This document shows, one piece after another, positions 48,101 to 61,712 of a stretch of DNA of 64,000 nucleotides; position 1 is the first letter of the stretch, and each line of letters opens with the position of its first letter. Location of the stretch: NCBI RefSeq assembly GCF_024713975.1, contig NC_091108.1, positions 11,267,001 through 11,331,000 on the forward strand, in the 5' to 3' direction. The notes beneath the pieces are model-generated. The model was given only the letters and a program-made list of their open reading frames with translations. It was not told the DNA's origin and made no database searches. The translations under genes and the position numbers were made by a program. Origin of the DNA: Paralichthys olivaceus (lineage: Eukaryota > Chordata > Actinopteri > Pleuronectiformes > Paralichthyidae).

Positions 48101-51100
48101 TCTTCGACAAATAAGAGGAGACAAGATTAGAGCAATCTTTGAAACTATGAGGTCAGTGAATGGCAACACTGCACATTTTTTGTCCTGCATGCCTGAATCA
48201 TTGTTCTTGAGGTTCTGCACACCAGCATACTTAAATCAGTACTAGTCAGAGTGTAGAATAGGCCACCAGGAGAACTGAGTGTGAAGTGTTCTGCAGCTAC
48301 ACAATGAGGAAGTTGAAAACCACAAACCTGAAGAGCCACCTTAGGTGCACCACTGAGTGAACATAACATAAAATTAAGATATTAAATAACTTTTTACTTT
48401 TGAAAGCTGAAGGCTGGAGTGTAACACGATCTAGCAGCGTCTCACAATAGCGGGACATTTTTAGTCTCCAGTCCAGTCAGGCACATTTGATGTTTTACTT
48501 AAGACAAACACTTGTCGGGATGTTTTGATTAGGTCAGTGATTGCTAAATTTGTTCTATACTGGTAATAACAATGCACAGCACATTATGCAGTAAATTGAA
48601 AAAGTCTGTTGGACAAATGTTTGATTTTTAGTTTATTTCTGGTTAAAAGTTTCACTTTGCTTAAGTTTGACTACAAGTACAATACAATTCTTGCTTTGAT
48701 GAAAAACACTGAAGTTGGCTAAATATAACTGAAACTAACATGGACTTTTTATTTCAGAACTAAATATCATGAAAAACTTGTACAAAACATAGAAAAATGA
48801 AGTAAAAACGAATGTCTTTGCCTATGGTTACCTAGGTGACCAAACGCGATGAAGATTCATCCCTGATGCAACTGAAAGAGGAGTTCCGTACTTACGAGGC
48901 TTTGCGGCGCGAGCACGACTCTCAGATTGTTCAGATTGCCATGGAGGGAGGGCTGCGCATTGCACCTGACCAGTGGTCCTCTCTGTTATATGGAGATCAG
49001 TCTCACAAGTCACATATGCAATCGATTATAGATAAGGTGAGTAAGATAGGATGTGTTTGTTTTTATAGCATGTTCATATACACAAGCTTTTTTTAGAAAA
49101 AATAATTATGTGATCAACTATTATATATGGAAACGGAGTTTCCTACATAATATAAATAAAGTCTCACAGCCCTTATCCTACTTAAGCACTAAATCCCCAT
49201 CTCTCTGCCTCTGGCGCAGCTTCAGACACCGGGATCTTTTGCTCAGAGTGTGCAGGAGCTGACGATTGCGCTGCAGAGGACTGGTGACCCAGCCAACCTC
49301 AACAGGCTGCGGCCCCACCTTGAACTACTGGCCAACATTGATCCCAGTCCTGGTAAGAAACAAGCTGACTTCAGGATTCTTGGTTTTAAAGTGTTAAAGG
49401 TTTAATTTAATGCAACTTTTTGCTGTACTGTGCGGTTTTGTTCAAATTGAAACAAACACCAGATGGTATCTGTTAGTGAGGTCAAGGGAAGTGGTTGGCA
49501 AAGTGGGCAAGTCAGTCAGTTTATTTAGGTTTATCTATTTAAGTAGCATAGTTTGAAATATGCAAAGCTATATATTCCCTTATCATAATTTCTTTCTGCA
49601 GATGCCCCTCCTCCTACATGGGAGCAACTTGACAAGGGGTTGGTAGCAGTGAAGACAGTGGTGCATGGCCTGGTGGACTTCATCCAGAACCACAGCAAGA
49701 AAGGAGCTGATCCTCAACAGGTCAGTTTTTCCAGCTGATAATAAGAAAGCTGGGAATAGGAAATGTGTTGTTCCCTCGAGTCAGAAAATTTGTAGACATA
49801 TGTTATGACAGCTCATGATGGCCCAACATATCACAAGTCAAGACTTTCATGATGTTGGTTTTTCATTTATGTATCAACTGGATTATTCATTCTATATCAA
49901 ATAATTTAGATATTTCAAAAACACCTGGTGTTCTCTATTTCATTATTACCGAATGTCTGTTTTTAGCCTCCTCAGCACAGCAAATACAAGACATACATGT
50001 GTCGTGACATGAAGCAGAAAGGAGGCTGTCCACGTGGAGCCAGCTGCACCTTTGCTCACTCTCAGGAAGAACTGGAGAAGTGAGTGTGACAAATATTGAC
50101 ATAAAGCTTTATTTACATTTTTACATTCTGTTTGACAGTTTAGTTTAAACCATTTTCCTCTTCCTCCTGCATCCAAAAATGCCACAGCATCTCCAATTAA
50201 CTCTGTACTGTGTCTTACGCTTATCAGGTATCGTAAGATGAACAAGCGTCTGGCAGCACGTCTCCCGGGCCCAGGAGGGCTCATGACAGATGAGGTTCTC
50301 CCACTTGATGTAGCAGTGACCCGGAAGCCTTCACCCCTCCCCAATGGCAGCGTTGCAAACTCTTTGCCACAGCTTATCGCTCGCAGCACTGACGCAGTCC
50401 CATATGAACATTTGCGTAAACCTATGAAGATCGATGGAGGGATTCCCAGTGCACCTGGATCACCACCTGATGTGTGAGTATAGTGTTCTATACTCTCCCA
50501 GCATTCATTTAACTGGCAGCTAAAAAACAGGCCACTGTTCAATATCTGGAAGCACTAAGTCTCACATTTATCAGACCTATTGAAATAACTCCATGCCAGA
50601 AAGAACACACTAACACATACCATAAAACACTTGAACATATAGGAATATAATAACTAGCAATATGATCCCGATACAAAAATAGTGTTCGTTATTAGCTCAT
50701 TACAGATAAATCACAGTCCTCCAAATTCTATAAAATAAATGTCCTTGCTTGAATGAAAAGTTATAACTCGTGATGTGAAATGCTACTCAAATAGCATCCA
50801 TATATCATATTGCTATCTCATATCAAAACATTTTATGTAAATGTATTGTATAATAATGTTACGTAAGGATTTTTTCATATGGATATAATTTCACATCTTT
50901 TTATTCCATTTGCTTGCTGATTGCACTGTATCTTCTAACTAGTTAAATGGTTCAAGCTATTGAATAGAGTTACCAACAAGGTATTAATCAGAGCAGAGTT
51001 TGACACATCCTGAAATTTTGTTCACATCATGAAATATTCTAGTTATGAGCCTACATTCTTTATTCCCACAGTCTGGACACTGTACCCAAACCTGGTATGC

Positions 51101-54100
51101 CTCTGCCACATCATGTCATGTCCCACCCAAGGATGCCTGCAGACCATCTCTCTGGGGTGAAGCACATGCCTGTGGTACCTAGAGGTTCTCCAGTATACCC
51201 TCAGCCACAGCTCCCTGAGATGTGCTATGAGACTCGCCCACCACTCTCTGCCTCTCAGTATGATCCCCCGCAGTACCCCACAGGTGAGGGTCGAGTAAAC
51301 TGAATAATGTATATTATGCTCCTGTATGTGGGAATAATATAAAACTTGCTGTATTTATTTTTTATTTTTATATTTACAGTATTTATAAAAGTCAAAGTGA
51401 TTTTAATACTCTTCTGCTGTTTATTTCTCAGGGTACCCCTACCAGCAGCCACCGCAGTATGTTCCTCGGGATTACATCCGTAACCCTCCTCCCCCTAGTG
51501 AGTCAGGACCCCCTTACCAAGACCCCTACCCTGGCTATGGTCCTCCAGAGCGCCCCTACCAGGCCCTTCACTCTGGCCAAACCTTCTCCTACCCTCACCC
51601 TCAACACTTTGAACGAGGTCGCCATGGTACCTACGCCGGCCCACCACCTCCCCCACAGCCTTACCCATTGCAGAGGGAAAACCCGATCAGAATGAGTCCT
51701 GCACCTCACGATGTTCCTCCGCCATCAGCTGGACAGCCAAATTCCCTCTACCACCAGGAGCCCACTGCCCGGGGTAGATACCCACCAGATGGATACTATC
51801 CACCAGGTGCCCAGGCTCCAACCATGAGGTCTTACAGCAGGGTGAGTATGATGAGATAATTTTGATAGTTTGAAGCATGATGCTCCAAAGCAATGAAGGC
51901 AAATAGTTTAACTGTAAACCTAAGATAACTGTGAGCAGTTCAGCAGCAATAACTGTCTCTCTGTCTCTCTCTCAGGGACCATCATATAGTGGTCCACAGC
52001 CCAGCCTAGACTATCTGCACCGACGTCGACAGGAGCTGTTATCCCAGCTGGAGGAAAGGAAGGTCATCTCCCCTCCACCGTTTGCTGCCTCTCCCGCGCT
52101 TTCTCATCCCTTCCCCAGCGACTACCCTCCTGAGGTCAGTACACAGTGAATTTCACGTCTTTAGCACTGTTTCACATCGTCTACACACAGTAAATGCACA
52201 TGACATTTTAGTGTACTAATCAATAAAATTGGTAGACTGAATGCATGTAAACATTATTGACAGCACCATCTCTCTGAATATTTTGTCTGCAGTATGGTGA
52301 AGAGAATTCCAAAACCATTGTGAAATGCAGAGAGCCTGACTATGCAGGGCAGTACTCTCCCTGGTCTTGTGAAACCATTGGCTCCTACATTGGCACTAAG
52401 GATGCCAAACCCAAAGATGTTATGGTTTCTGGTACCATGGAGATAATGGTGAGTTCAGATGGTTAACCTCATAACCACATCAGTATTTCCTGTGTAGTCA
52501 TTATAGGTGAGAAAATGTTCAACTCTTTGGTGTATCCTGTTGAGAATGAGTGAGTGTTGAAATTCAGTGTGACTAAGTAGTATATTGTATTTGACTTAAT
52601 GATTGAGGTAGTGATAACTAACACCAGATATTATGCTGTTTTAGCTTGTTTTGTTGTACCAATTTAAATCAGCCAGGACATCAGTGCTTTTGTTTGGCTT
52701 TACTTTTTGTTTTACTGCAGAATAATGTTAGTTTAACCACAGGAACTTGTTATTCGCTCTTCCTCAGATTTCCCTATATCATAACCTCTTCTCTCTTTAT
52801 AATTTTCTCTCATTGTTTCCATCAGAACGTGGAGGCTAAGGGTCTGAGGGAACCATCGCTAGAGGCTCCTCGGAGGGGTGCAGAAGTCAAGGACGATGAC
52901 CCCATCATCCCATTTGGTCCCCAGCCCACTGTGTCACGTTTTGGTGCCATCTCCCGCACCACGAAGACGGGCTACCAAACCGCGGGCCCTGTGCAGGCTA
53001 TGGCCTCAGCTCCCCAGAACCCGAACTCTAAACATATGACCATGCCAGGTAAGAAAGCATGTGCATAACAACCTGTTAATGACCATTAAGCACAGCCAAT
53101 AAATCTGCATCAGCAGGAATTGTAATACCTGTATATTATATCTGTAATTCATCCAAGTCAGGGGTATTTATGTTTCCGTGCCGGCAACAGCCAGTGGGGC
53201 ATTATGTTTTTGGGTTGTCCGACCCATTCCTGTGAACGCGACATCTCAAGTATGACTTGATGGAATTTCCTCATATTTACATGGACTAAAGAATGAACTG
53301 ATTACTTCATGTCCCTGAGTGTTATATTAAGACTGCCCGTAGGGAATTTCATTACGTCTTGCACAGTTCGCTTGGATTCACTGATTAACTTCCAGTGGTC
53401 AAAGGTCACACTGGCCTTAAAAAACCTATTGGCCTCTTGAATCTGATATCTTAAGACTGCTCCAGGGAATTTCTTAAACTTTGATTAGTTGTCACTTGTA
53501 CACAAAGATAAATTGATAAATTGATTATGTTTCAGAAATCAAAGTGTGTAGAAATTTGTAAACAGAAACTGCACTGGTTGGCAAAGGCAGAGAAAAACAT
53601 AATTACATTTTTCCTACATTATCTCTTCATTTAAATCTATTGTCTCATGTCAAATACTTAATTATTTTACGATTAAAAATAATTCCCCAAAATCTTTAAA
53701 AGTCTTATCTGCTTCGGTTGGTGCCATGTGACTTTAGTGAATTAATAATCCAACCTTTAAATAGTAACCAATTGTGTAATAAAATTAACTGCTACCTAAT
53801 AACTTAACTTTGTCCTGAAAACCTTGCTGACAGCCAGTTTTACCCCCTCGCAAACAGCAGAATACTCATATGGAAGCCATGGAGGATGGGGTGGAGCTTC
53901 GTACCCCTCCCACCAGACTGCCTCCTCCTCTCAGGGACACTTCAGTGAGCGGTGAGGCCTACATTTATTTTTCCTCTTCTCATCTTTTACAGTAGTAATT
54001 TATTATTTATTTTGTGGTTTTTGTATTTGTGTGTACGTCTTGATCATGGTGTATGTTATTGGAAGTTTGTGGTCTAAGACTGTAGTTCCTTGTATGTCAC

Positions 54101-55478
54101 CCTCACAGCCTGCCTATGGCAGCCACAGACAGAGAGCAGTTAAAAATCGAGCTGCAGCAGGTCAACCAGCAGATCAACCAACAGACCCAGATGCACAGCA
54201 TGGAGGTGTGTATGCTCCCTAACTAACAGAGTTCTCTTTGTGATGTTGCCATGTTATAATTAATTAACCAATTTCAATAGATTTCTATGAATTCTGTTCG
54301 ATTTTGCAAATTTGTCTCATCTATGCAACGTAACATCTTAAAAAGTAACAACTTAAAACTTTGCAACATGCATCAAAATTTAATAAGGGACTGAGAAATT
54401 GGATAAATTGTACTTTTTCTTTAATTCATTTTAAAAATACTTTTGAATTCCAGACAAAATCACTTGATATTTAATCTATTTGTAGACATTCTATTATTTA
54501 ATATTATAATTGTGGCAAAGAACAAGTGCCATGAGTGTCATGCAGCTAAGTCAATATCAAAATATGTTTATTGTCTCAATATAGTATTACACTGAAATAT
54601 GCATGTTCTGTATTTCTTCTACTACTGATTGCTAGTTATCCATTTAATTTCCCTTTTCCCTATCACAGACTGCCAGTAACTCTTTACTGCTGCAGAGGGA
54701 GGCCAGTGCATTGGCAGGTCAGCCTGTACAGCCCTGCCAGAGCCAGTCTGCAGCAGCAGCTCAGCAGCACCAACAGGCCAAGTGGCCAGCAGGGGGAGCA
54801 ACTGCACCTGCTGTCTCCAGTGAACAGCTAAGCATGGAGCTCGACCAGGTGGAGAGGGAGATCGGCAAAAGAACCCGAGAAATGGCTATGGTAAGAAGAG
54901 GAGGTACCGTACAGTCCAACCATGCATTGCGAGTGAAGTTGTTGTAGGGAGAAATAATTGTATGGATGTTCCGTAATGTCTTACATCTTAATCTTCGGGC
55001 AATATACATTATATAAATAAATTATCAAATCACCATGTAAATACTTTTAAAAAGTGCATATACTCGCAACAGTGGCAACCAAGCATGTTGTGTGTGTTTC
55101 CAAACCAGGAAAACCAGGTAGCACATGATGTTCAGCAGTACAAGATGAAACCTTCAGAGAATGGACAACCAGAGCACAAGACTCTGGAAGAAATCTCCCT
55201 GGCTCTTGGGTGAGTGTACACACTTAGAAATAAATGTGTATATTTCTTGAATATATGTGTATTCCATGAATTAGCCTGGCGTCTTTCCACTTATCACTCT
55301 GGTCCTTTGTCCCCCTCTCAGCGAGGTGTCAAACGGCTCCAGCAGTCTGCAAGAAAGTGCAGTAGGCGGGTCCATGCTGTCACTGAGCAACAAGACGTCA
55401 GCGCTGAGCATGTGTTCTGACCCAGGTGCCACAGGTTCAGAGATGCAGAAGAATGGCGTCGTCCATTCCTGCTCTTAG
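45139..55478 (+). CDS. rc3h1: Roquin-1, RING/ROQ/CCCH RNA-binding ubiquitin ligase
   Basis: Represses mRNAs with constitutive decay stem-loops (for example ICOS, TNF and OX40 in mammals) by recruiting the CCR4-NOT deadenylase. Coding exons: 45139-45369, 46496-46616, 47321-47560, 47688-47863, 48836-49036, 49220-49352, 49602-49720, 49967-50079, 50228-50473, 51072-51283, 51432-51841, 51976-52134, 52293-52448, 52826-53048, 53834-53951, 54109-54205, 54669-54890, 55109-55209 and 55322-55478. They total 3435 nt, 1144 residues (human about 1133). The RING finger starts at Cys14 ([20 protein letters not shown]). The ROQ domain spans about 85-400 and includes [38 protein letters not shown] and [19 protein letters not shown]. 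The CCCH zinc finger [19 protein letters not shown] has the C-x8-C-x5-C-x3-H spacing near 419-440. A Pro-rich region and a C-terminal coiled coil follow. An alternative acceptor at 53857 would shorten one exon by 24 nt in frame. Confidence 0.97.
53158..53480 (-). repeat. Second copy of the GGAGGCATAA-type repeat, inverted
   Basis: Read on the minus strand, this matches the segment at 13335-13572. It has a GACCTTTGACCACTGG-like block, a TCAGTTCATTCTTTAGTCC-like block, and an AAATTCC..GATGTCGCGTTCACAGGAATGGGTCGGACAACCC segment, ending near a CACTGGCTGTTGCCGGCACGG-like end. It lies in the rc3h1 intron before the exon at 53834. It appears to hold an internal duplication (a second AAGACTGCCCGTAGGGAATTTC / AAGACTGCTCCAGGGAATTTC pair at 53326 and 53453). 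Confidence 0.65.
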
Positions 55479-58400
55479 GCAGTACACACACATACACACA
55501 CATACACACACACATGCACACACCCAAAATGCTCGATTGAAAAGCATGCACAGGCACACATACACCCATTCTATTTAGAAGATGAGCAGTATCTGCCGTG
55601 ATATGAATTTTCTTTCTTTTTGTTCTGTGAATGAGCTTTTTTTAATGACTTTCCTTGCCTGGAAACCAGGGCATATGATAACATTTCTTGTGTGTTTCTG
55701 TTTGTTTTTTCTTTTTTTTGTACTGGGATTTTAGATTAACAAGGATAATAGATAAACCAGGAAGGGAAAAATGGTGGTGATGTTGACAATATTATCGTAA
55801 CTTCAGACCGACTTCAACACAACAATGTCGTCAAGTATTTGATTGATCCTCCCCACATTAAGATTTTTTGTTCAGTTGTCCCAGCATACATGTAAATAAA
55901 CGGTTAGACGCAGAGGAGCAAATCAAGCACTATCACATCACATGCACTATGAGGAACTTCTCTTCTCACAGTCTCATGATGTGTGAAGGTTTTGTAAAAA
56001 ACATCAGATGTGTGTCGCCTGGTGCTCACCCCCAGAATCGTAAAAAAAACGTGGTGGCGCAGATCCGGATGGTCTGAGGAGGGAAAAGCAGTATGACGTT
56101 CCACCAGTATTCAGCGGAAAATGGAGATTCAAGGTGTTCCGATTGTCACCCTTGTGCAGCAGAAGTACCATTTTTTTTATTAGTGCATTTTATGAACACA
56201 TCATACGTCTGTTTCGTACTTGAAGGCAGTATATTCTATATTTCATCAAAGCATTCTGTTTTAAAGATTGCAACAAGTCCTTTTTGATAACAAGCTTTCC
56301 ACAAGTTTTCTATGATGGAAATTGACCAGTGCTTCTTTCGGTTATAGTCTAAATTGATGTGGTTGTTTTACAACACCTTTCTCTTGTTGCTCCGACGGAC
56401 TGCATTCAGTCCTGGCTGATAGTGTTATGTAATATTTCACATCAATTTTGTTTCTTTTTTTGAGGAGAAGGGGTGGAGTACATCTTTCTGCATCAGTAGT
56501 CAGGTGAATGAGTGTAATCTTGACTTTATAACGTCAGGGTTAAATAAATAATTTTTTCCCTCCTCAGAGCGTCTCATCTAGCCACACAAAAGGCCTCCCC
56601 ATTGGGATTATCTTGTCATTTGTTCTCCTAACTTCTATGAAGTTGCCTTCCCTTGTGTCTTTTGTTGAGTTTTGTTATATTTTTTCATGCTTTGCGTTGT
56701 TATGATTTTGGTGGGTGAAGCCTTAACTAGTGAATGCACCAATAACTTAACTGGATGAACGTCCCTCTCTGTCCTGAATGATCAATTATACTGTTAAATA
56801 AATACTGTTGTAGTGTTTTTAGCTGCACAGTACATATAAAGTTATGTTTACAGCTGAGGATAATAGATAATAGTCGTTGGTTACTGAGGGGTAAACAAAA
56901 TGAACATAACATTTAATTATTGATATTTTATTAAATTTATTTAAGCATCATTATTGGTTAGTACAATAATCCTGCTCACTTGAACACGTTTGTCTCTTCA
57001 TAACTTGCTGTCATCATCACCACCATTCCAAGATTATTCCTCTTTCCCCTCATGCAAATTGTTTACCGCTGATGCTCACCACAGAGCTCTCTGCCTTCTG
57101 TAAACAATGAGCATGACTGATTTTTACAGCTCTGATGAGAGCAAAAGAGCCCTTGTGCTTGAACGGTTGTAAGGATGGAGGAGATGCTCTGGGTCAAGTC
57201 GTTCTATTTTTAACGTTGGTTCACCGGTGCGGTCGGACGATGGGTACTGAGAAACTGAGAAATTCCTGATTACTGATGAGTCATCAGTTCAATAAAGACG
57301 CAAATCACTTTGTGGCCGTCGCCCTCTTCTGGTTTGCTTGATGAGCATCTCTTCCAGTAGCGCATTGATAGCAGCTGTTTGTTTCTGTTTTAGTTTACCA
57401 ACTACACTTCAAGCCTCTGGTTTTTCTTGCTTCATTTATTGTTTAGGTACACAGCTCACTTATACATATGAGTATGTATACATACATTAATATACTAAAG
57501 CACTATTAACGTGCCACCTCTTATTCTACTCGCTCAGCATTTATATTAAATGATCTCTACTTAGAATCAGCAAAATGTTTTTTTTTTTGTTTGTTTTGTT
57601 TGATTTGTTTTCTGTCCACTGGCTGCCAACACAGACTTTATCCTTTCCCAGACGAAGGACCTCTGTGCGCATTGATGTGTTTTCACTTAATCGTTTGTGT
57701 TCAAACAAAGATGTTCTTTATAGACTATGCTTCCAAAGAAGACAAAAATTCTGTAACTTTGGAAAATTTATGGAGAAGTTTTGTGTGTGCTAGATTGTAT
57801 TGTAGAAAATGTACCCTGACTTACGTTCCCCCCCCCCCCCCCCCTTCAAAGCGTGCTGTACTGGGTGATAGTGTTGAGGTATTAGAAAGTGTTGGGGTTT
57901 ATTTTTCCCACACCCCCCTCCTCCCAACCCCTCAATGATATTCAGGAAGTCTCTAATGAAAGGTTGGCCTTAAATCCTCTTGTAATGCTCCCCTATCTTT
58001 TTTTGCTCCAGGAGCTTGAGATGACTTCAAAATTTACACTGAATTGGCATGATTTAGGGTCACGTAGATGGACTCTAGCCAGCCCAGCCCCCCTTTTTGG
58101 AAATCATCACAAAACGCCAACAATGCAAATATCGCAAATCTCCAAAGGTTTAAAAAAAAAAAGATGTTAACGTATTTTTTTTTTTTTAAGGAAATGCTGT
58201 TGACCTAGCTGGGTTTGTAGTTTTTTTTTCTTTCTTTTTTCTTCCTGTAATAGTTGAGTGAATTTACCTACCTGCAAGTCTTACAGTCTTGAATGCATCA
58301 TCTGACCAGAGGTGTAGTCAAAAGCGTGGGAGATACAGGAGTGTCTGAGCGACAGTCACACAATAGTGAGCAATGGACAACTATTCTCACAAAATCAGCT

Positions 58401-59749
58401 GGCGAGCTTAATTCCGCTGTCATAGACTTAATATAATGACTTGTAAAAAGAGAGAAATGGGGGTTAGCAAAGAATTGGCAATACAGGGTGTTAATTCAAT
58501 ATGTGGTTTCTCATTCGCTCTTAAAGTGCAAGTCAACCAAAACTATCCCAATGTCAACTCCACCTGATTGGTGAGTGCAGTTCTGAATGAGCCTGAGACG
58601 CCTTTAGCTTAGCAGTACTTTGACTTACGGGGTGGTTTCGTATATTAAGTAGGTAAAAAAAAAAGTTTGTTTCAACCTGCTGTGTGTTTTCTGTCTGTGG
58701 GGAACTGCTCCCACTCGCCCAAACTTACACCACCGGTTAATCCCTCCACTCCCACCCTTGACCATTGAACTCTGTTACTGCTGTTTGAGGCTCACATTTT
58801 ATTCCCTGACTTTCTGGGGAAGAATACGCAAATGGCTTTTTTATATGATTACTCCCTTGTAAAATATCTCTTAAATTAAGGTACAGGTTAGATTTCAGCA
58901 AGAAAAAAGACGTTTTTATATGTATATTATACTCCATTAAGGAATGTCTAGAATTATCTTCCTCCAATGTGGATGTAGCCATTATTACGCCATTTTATGA
59001 CTTTGTAAGAGAATTCACTGTGTGAAAATTGGTTTGCATTTTTGTATAATACAATCTGCTTTTTTGTTTGATACAAGAGGGAGGTCAAACTGGAAGTTTG
59101 AAGAGAAAAAAAATGAACCTGTGAAATTGAGGAAACAAGTGTAACTTATGTACAACAGTGATTCTAAGCTGAGGGGGAAAGATTAAATGATATTGCTAAC
59201 TCTGAGTGTTTGTGTCATGGTTTTATTTTGACAGAGGTCAAGTTAAAAAGCAGCTTTGCTCCATCTGAGAAACGTTACCCAGTGTAAAGTTCACAAAAGT
59301 TGTCACTTAACTTTCTTTCAATATTTCACATCCAAAACTTTGTCTGTTTATTCTTGACCTCAGAAACAGCAGTTGACTCCATGTCTACTACCTTATTTGT
59401 TTTTCAGCCACACCATACTGTCACCAGCAGAATTTGAAGGAAGTGCATTTAAATGTTTTCAATCTTTGTGCTAAGCCAAGCTAACCGACTGCTGCCATTC
59501 ACTTTGTATTCATCATACAGTGTTGCGATTTATTCAATCAGTACTGAAGACACAAAAAAATTCAAGGCACCTGGGTTACTTTAATGTCATCCTCCAATGA
59601 AACATATTGATCCAATCCAATTGTGTTAGAAATATGAATTTGGGAAATCATAATAATATGTGCAACTTCACAATGACATAAATATGACAGAAAGAAGCTG
59701 ATAACTATCATTTTATCAGTTATTTGTCCTGCAGCAAATGTGCCTTGTG
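55479..59749. other. rc3h1 3' UTR and convergent flank
   Basis: No coding exon was seen in 4.3 kb. The first part is rc3h1 3' UTR with an imperfect CACATACA tract at 55483-55530. AATAAA-type signals occur at several places (for example near 56540, 56795 and 57291), so the UTR may be several hundred bp to over 3 kb long. A poly-C run lies at 57830-57844. The right end is the 3' flank of the minus-strand aldo-keto reductase copy. Confidence 0.5.
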
Positions 59750-61039
59750 TTAGTCCACATCGGTTGGACCCCAGGAAACATGTCTCCCATCATGCATCTT
59801 GTTTATAGCCAACATGTCTTCCCCCTCCAGCTGGAATCCAAGCACCTAAAACAGTGTGAAGCAGGATAAAAAGGGCGAGATGGAGTTAAAATAAAATTTT
59901 AAAAAAACATTAGAAAGTCATTCCAAGTTTGTATTGTCTTAACAACTCACCTGATAGTTTTCAGCCTGATGTTCCTTTTTGGTTGTCTTTGATATTGTAA
60001 TGACTCCATTCTATTAAGAATACAAGTGGAGACGGGTTCCATGTGAACAGCAGGTGAACATGGGTCAGACAGTCCTAAGAATATGTATATATATAGTAAC
60101 ACAGTTTTCTTTTTGCTAAGACAGTTCCAGTGGATTTATATTCCTATTACCTGAACACTCCAGCGGATGCAGATCTGAGCAGGTGTGCGTCCATACTTTT
60201 GTGCTAACTGGATAATGGTGGGGCTGCTCAGGACTTGACCCTTAGCCAGAGGGCAGTAGCCCTGAAATGCAATGCCCTCACGGCGGCAGAACTCGATCAG
60301 TTCATTGGGCTGCTGGAATGGATGATACTCCACATAACGGAGCAAGGAGAAAGAGAGATGTTCCACTGACCTTTTAATGTTTACAGATTGAGATTACCAT
60401 TGTATCCCAATAGAATTACAATAGACATTTGCACCAATCCTAGTGAATAAATTAACTAATGCAAATTCTACTTTGTACAAGCCCCTCCCTCTTGTGGGCT
60501 TCACTATTGATTAACCCCTTTGAAGCTCCTCCTTGGCACCCCAGCACACACTGCACAGCCTCCTTGAGTTTCTGAAAGTCCAGCTAGCTTCTTTGGATTC
60601 CAAAGAGAAACAAGTACCGGGTGTGCTGGGGTTTTCCTGGAGACCACAGTCCATGATTTAGCAGTCAGTGCAAAGATACATCTCAGGGTGCTATGGTAGA
60701 GCCTCAACTGGGATAACCAATAGCTAGAGTTAAGTTCTGCTAAGCTTTCACATCCATGTGCAGTGAACACTTAGACTTTTTTGGTTTTAAATGTATCAAT
60801 ACATATAAACCATGAAATAGTAAAATGTAAGTGTCATGTTCCACCCACTTTTCTTTTAGAACATTCCATAGTACATTTCCATGGAATGGCCCATAAACAT
60901 CTATCTATGAGGTCGTATTATTATCACTAATGTTTTGAAAAATGAAATGAAAATTATTCTTACCTATTCCAAGTATTGGCATTCGGACCCCATTAGAAAG
61001 TTTCACAGTGGGACAAGTCCAACCTTCTGCAGATGACAT
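59750..61039 (-). pseudogene. Aldo-keto reductase copy 1, exons lost
   Basis: Four blocks of an aldo-keto reductase gene are visible: 60964-61039 (N-terminus, ending MPILGIG), 60151-60333 (VEYHPFQQPNELIEFCRREG, PLAKGQVLSSP, TPAQICIRWSVQ), 59951-60010 (NGVITISKTTKK) and 59750-59845 (C-terminus, ending RHVSWGPTDVD then a stop). The exons that carry the catalytic Asp, Tyr, Lys and His and the GVSNF strand are not found in the 630 bp where they should be. The 60333 exon has AT instead of AG at its acceptor, although its frame is open. The phosphate-binding IPKS motif of the sister copy reads ISKT here. The remaining frames are intact, so the loss looks recent. An unusual transcript cannot be excluded. 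Confidence 0.75.
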
Positions 61040-61712
61040 GATTCCTCGACTGAGGAAATATGATTGAACCTGCGGAACTAGTTCTTCTCAGTGTTTCAAT
61101 GGCTGGGAAGTGTGTGTTGGGAGGCTTCCTGAGATCCCAATTAACAGCTTTATCACAACAAAGGTAATACATGGTTTTTTAACTGTTGACAGTCACCTTT
61201 ATTGGGCAGATATGGTATACTATATGATGGGCTGTTTCTTGCAGTGATCTTACAACTCCTCTGCAAACATGCAAAGCACTCAACTTCTCAAAATTCCTCT
61301 GTGTTTAAAAGCCTGCTTGCCAACCAGCTCTGTCTCTCTTTGTTCCACAAAAAGTCTCCCCTGACACAAACCCTCTGGTACAGACTGTGTGGTTTAGGAA
61401 TTTGAAAAATAGGAGCTTGATGACTTCTGTAAGCACACACATGTACTCTGTGGAGAGCTGTTATTTTAGTAATTGCTTCTTTTTTTTTTAAACAAAAATG
61501 ATGAAAGACTCATGTACAGTATTACAATTGAATACCACTTATAGTTAACATTTCTACATAGCACTTGAGATCTGCAGCACTTTCCCAGAAAAGGTAGTTA
61601 AGATAAATGAAGCAAACAGTGACAACAATTAAAAAAGTTGGTGTTATATTAAAAAGCTGTTACTGACAAAATTAGTACCAGGAGAAACGCTCCTTGTGTT
61701 TTCTTCATTTTA

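Noticed and set aside
60370-60960. Search for the missing middle exons of aldo-keto reductase copy 1
   Set aside because: A reverse ORF at 60504-60770 was examined, but it has no YGNE-, LMHWP- or GVSNF-like motif and no matching exon lengths.
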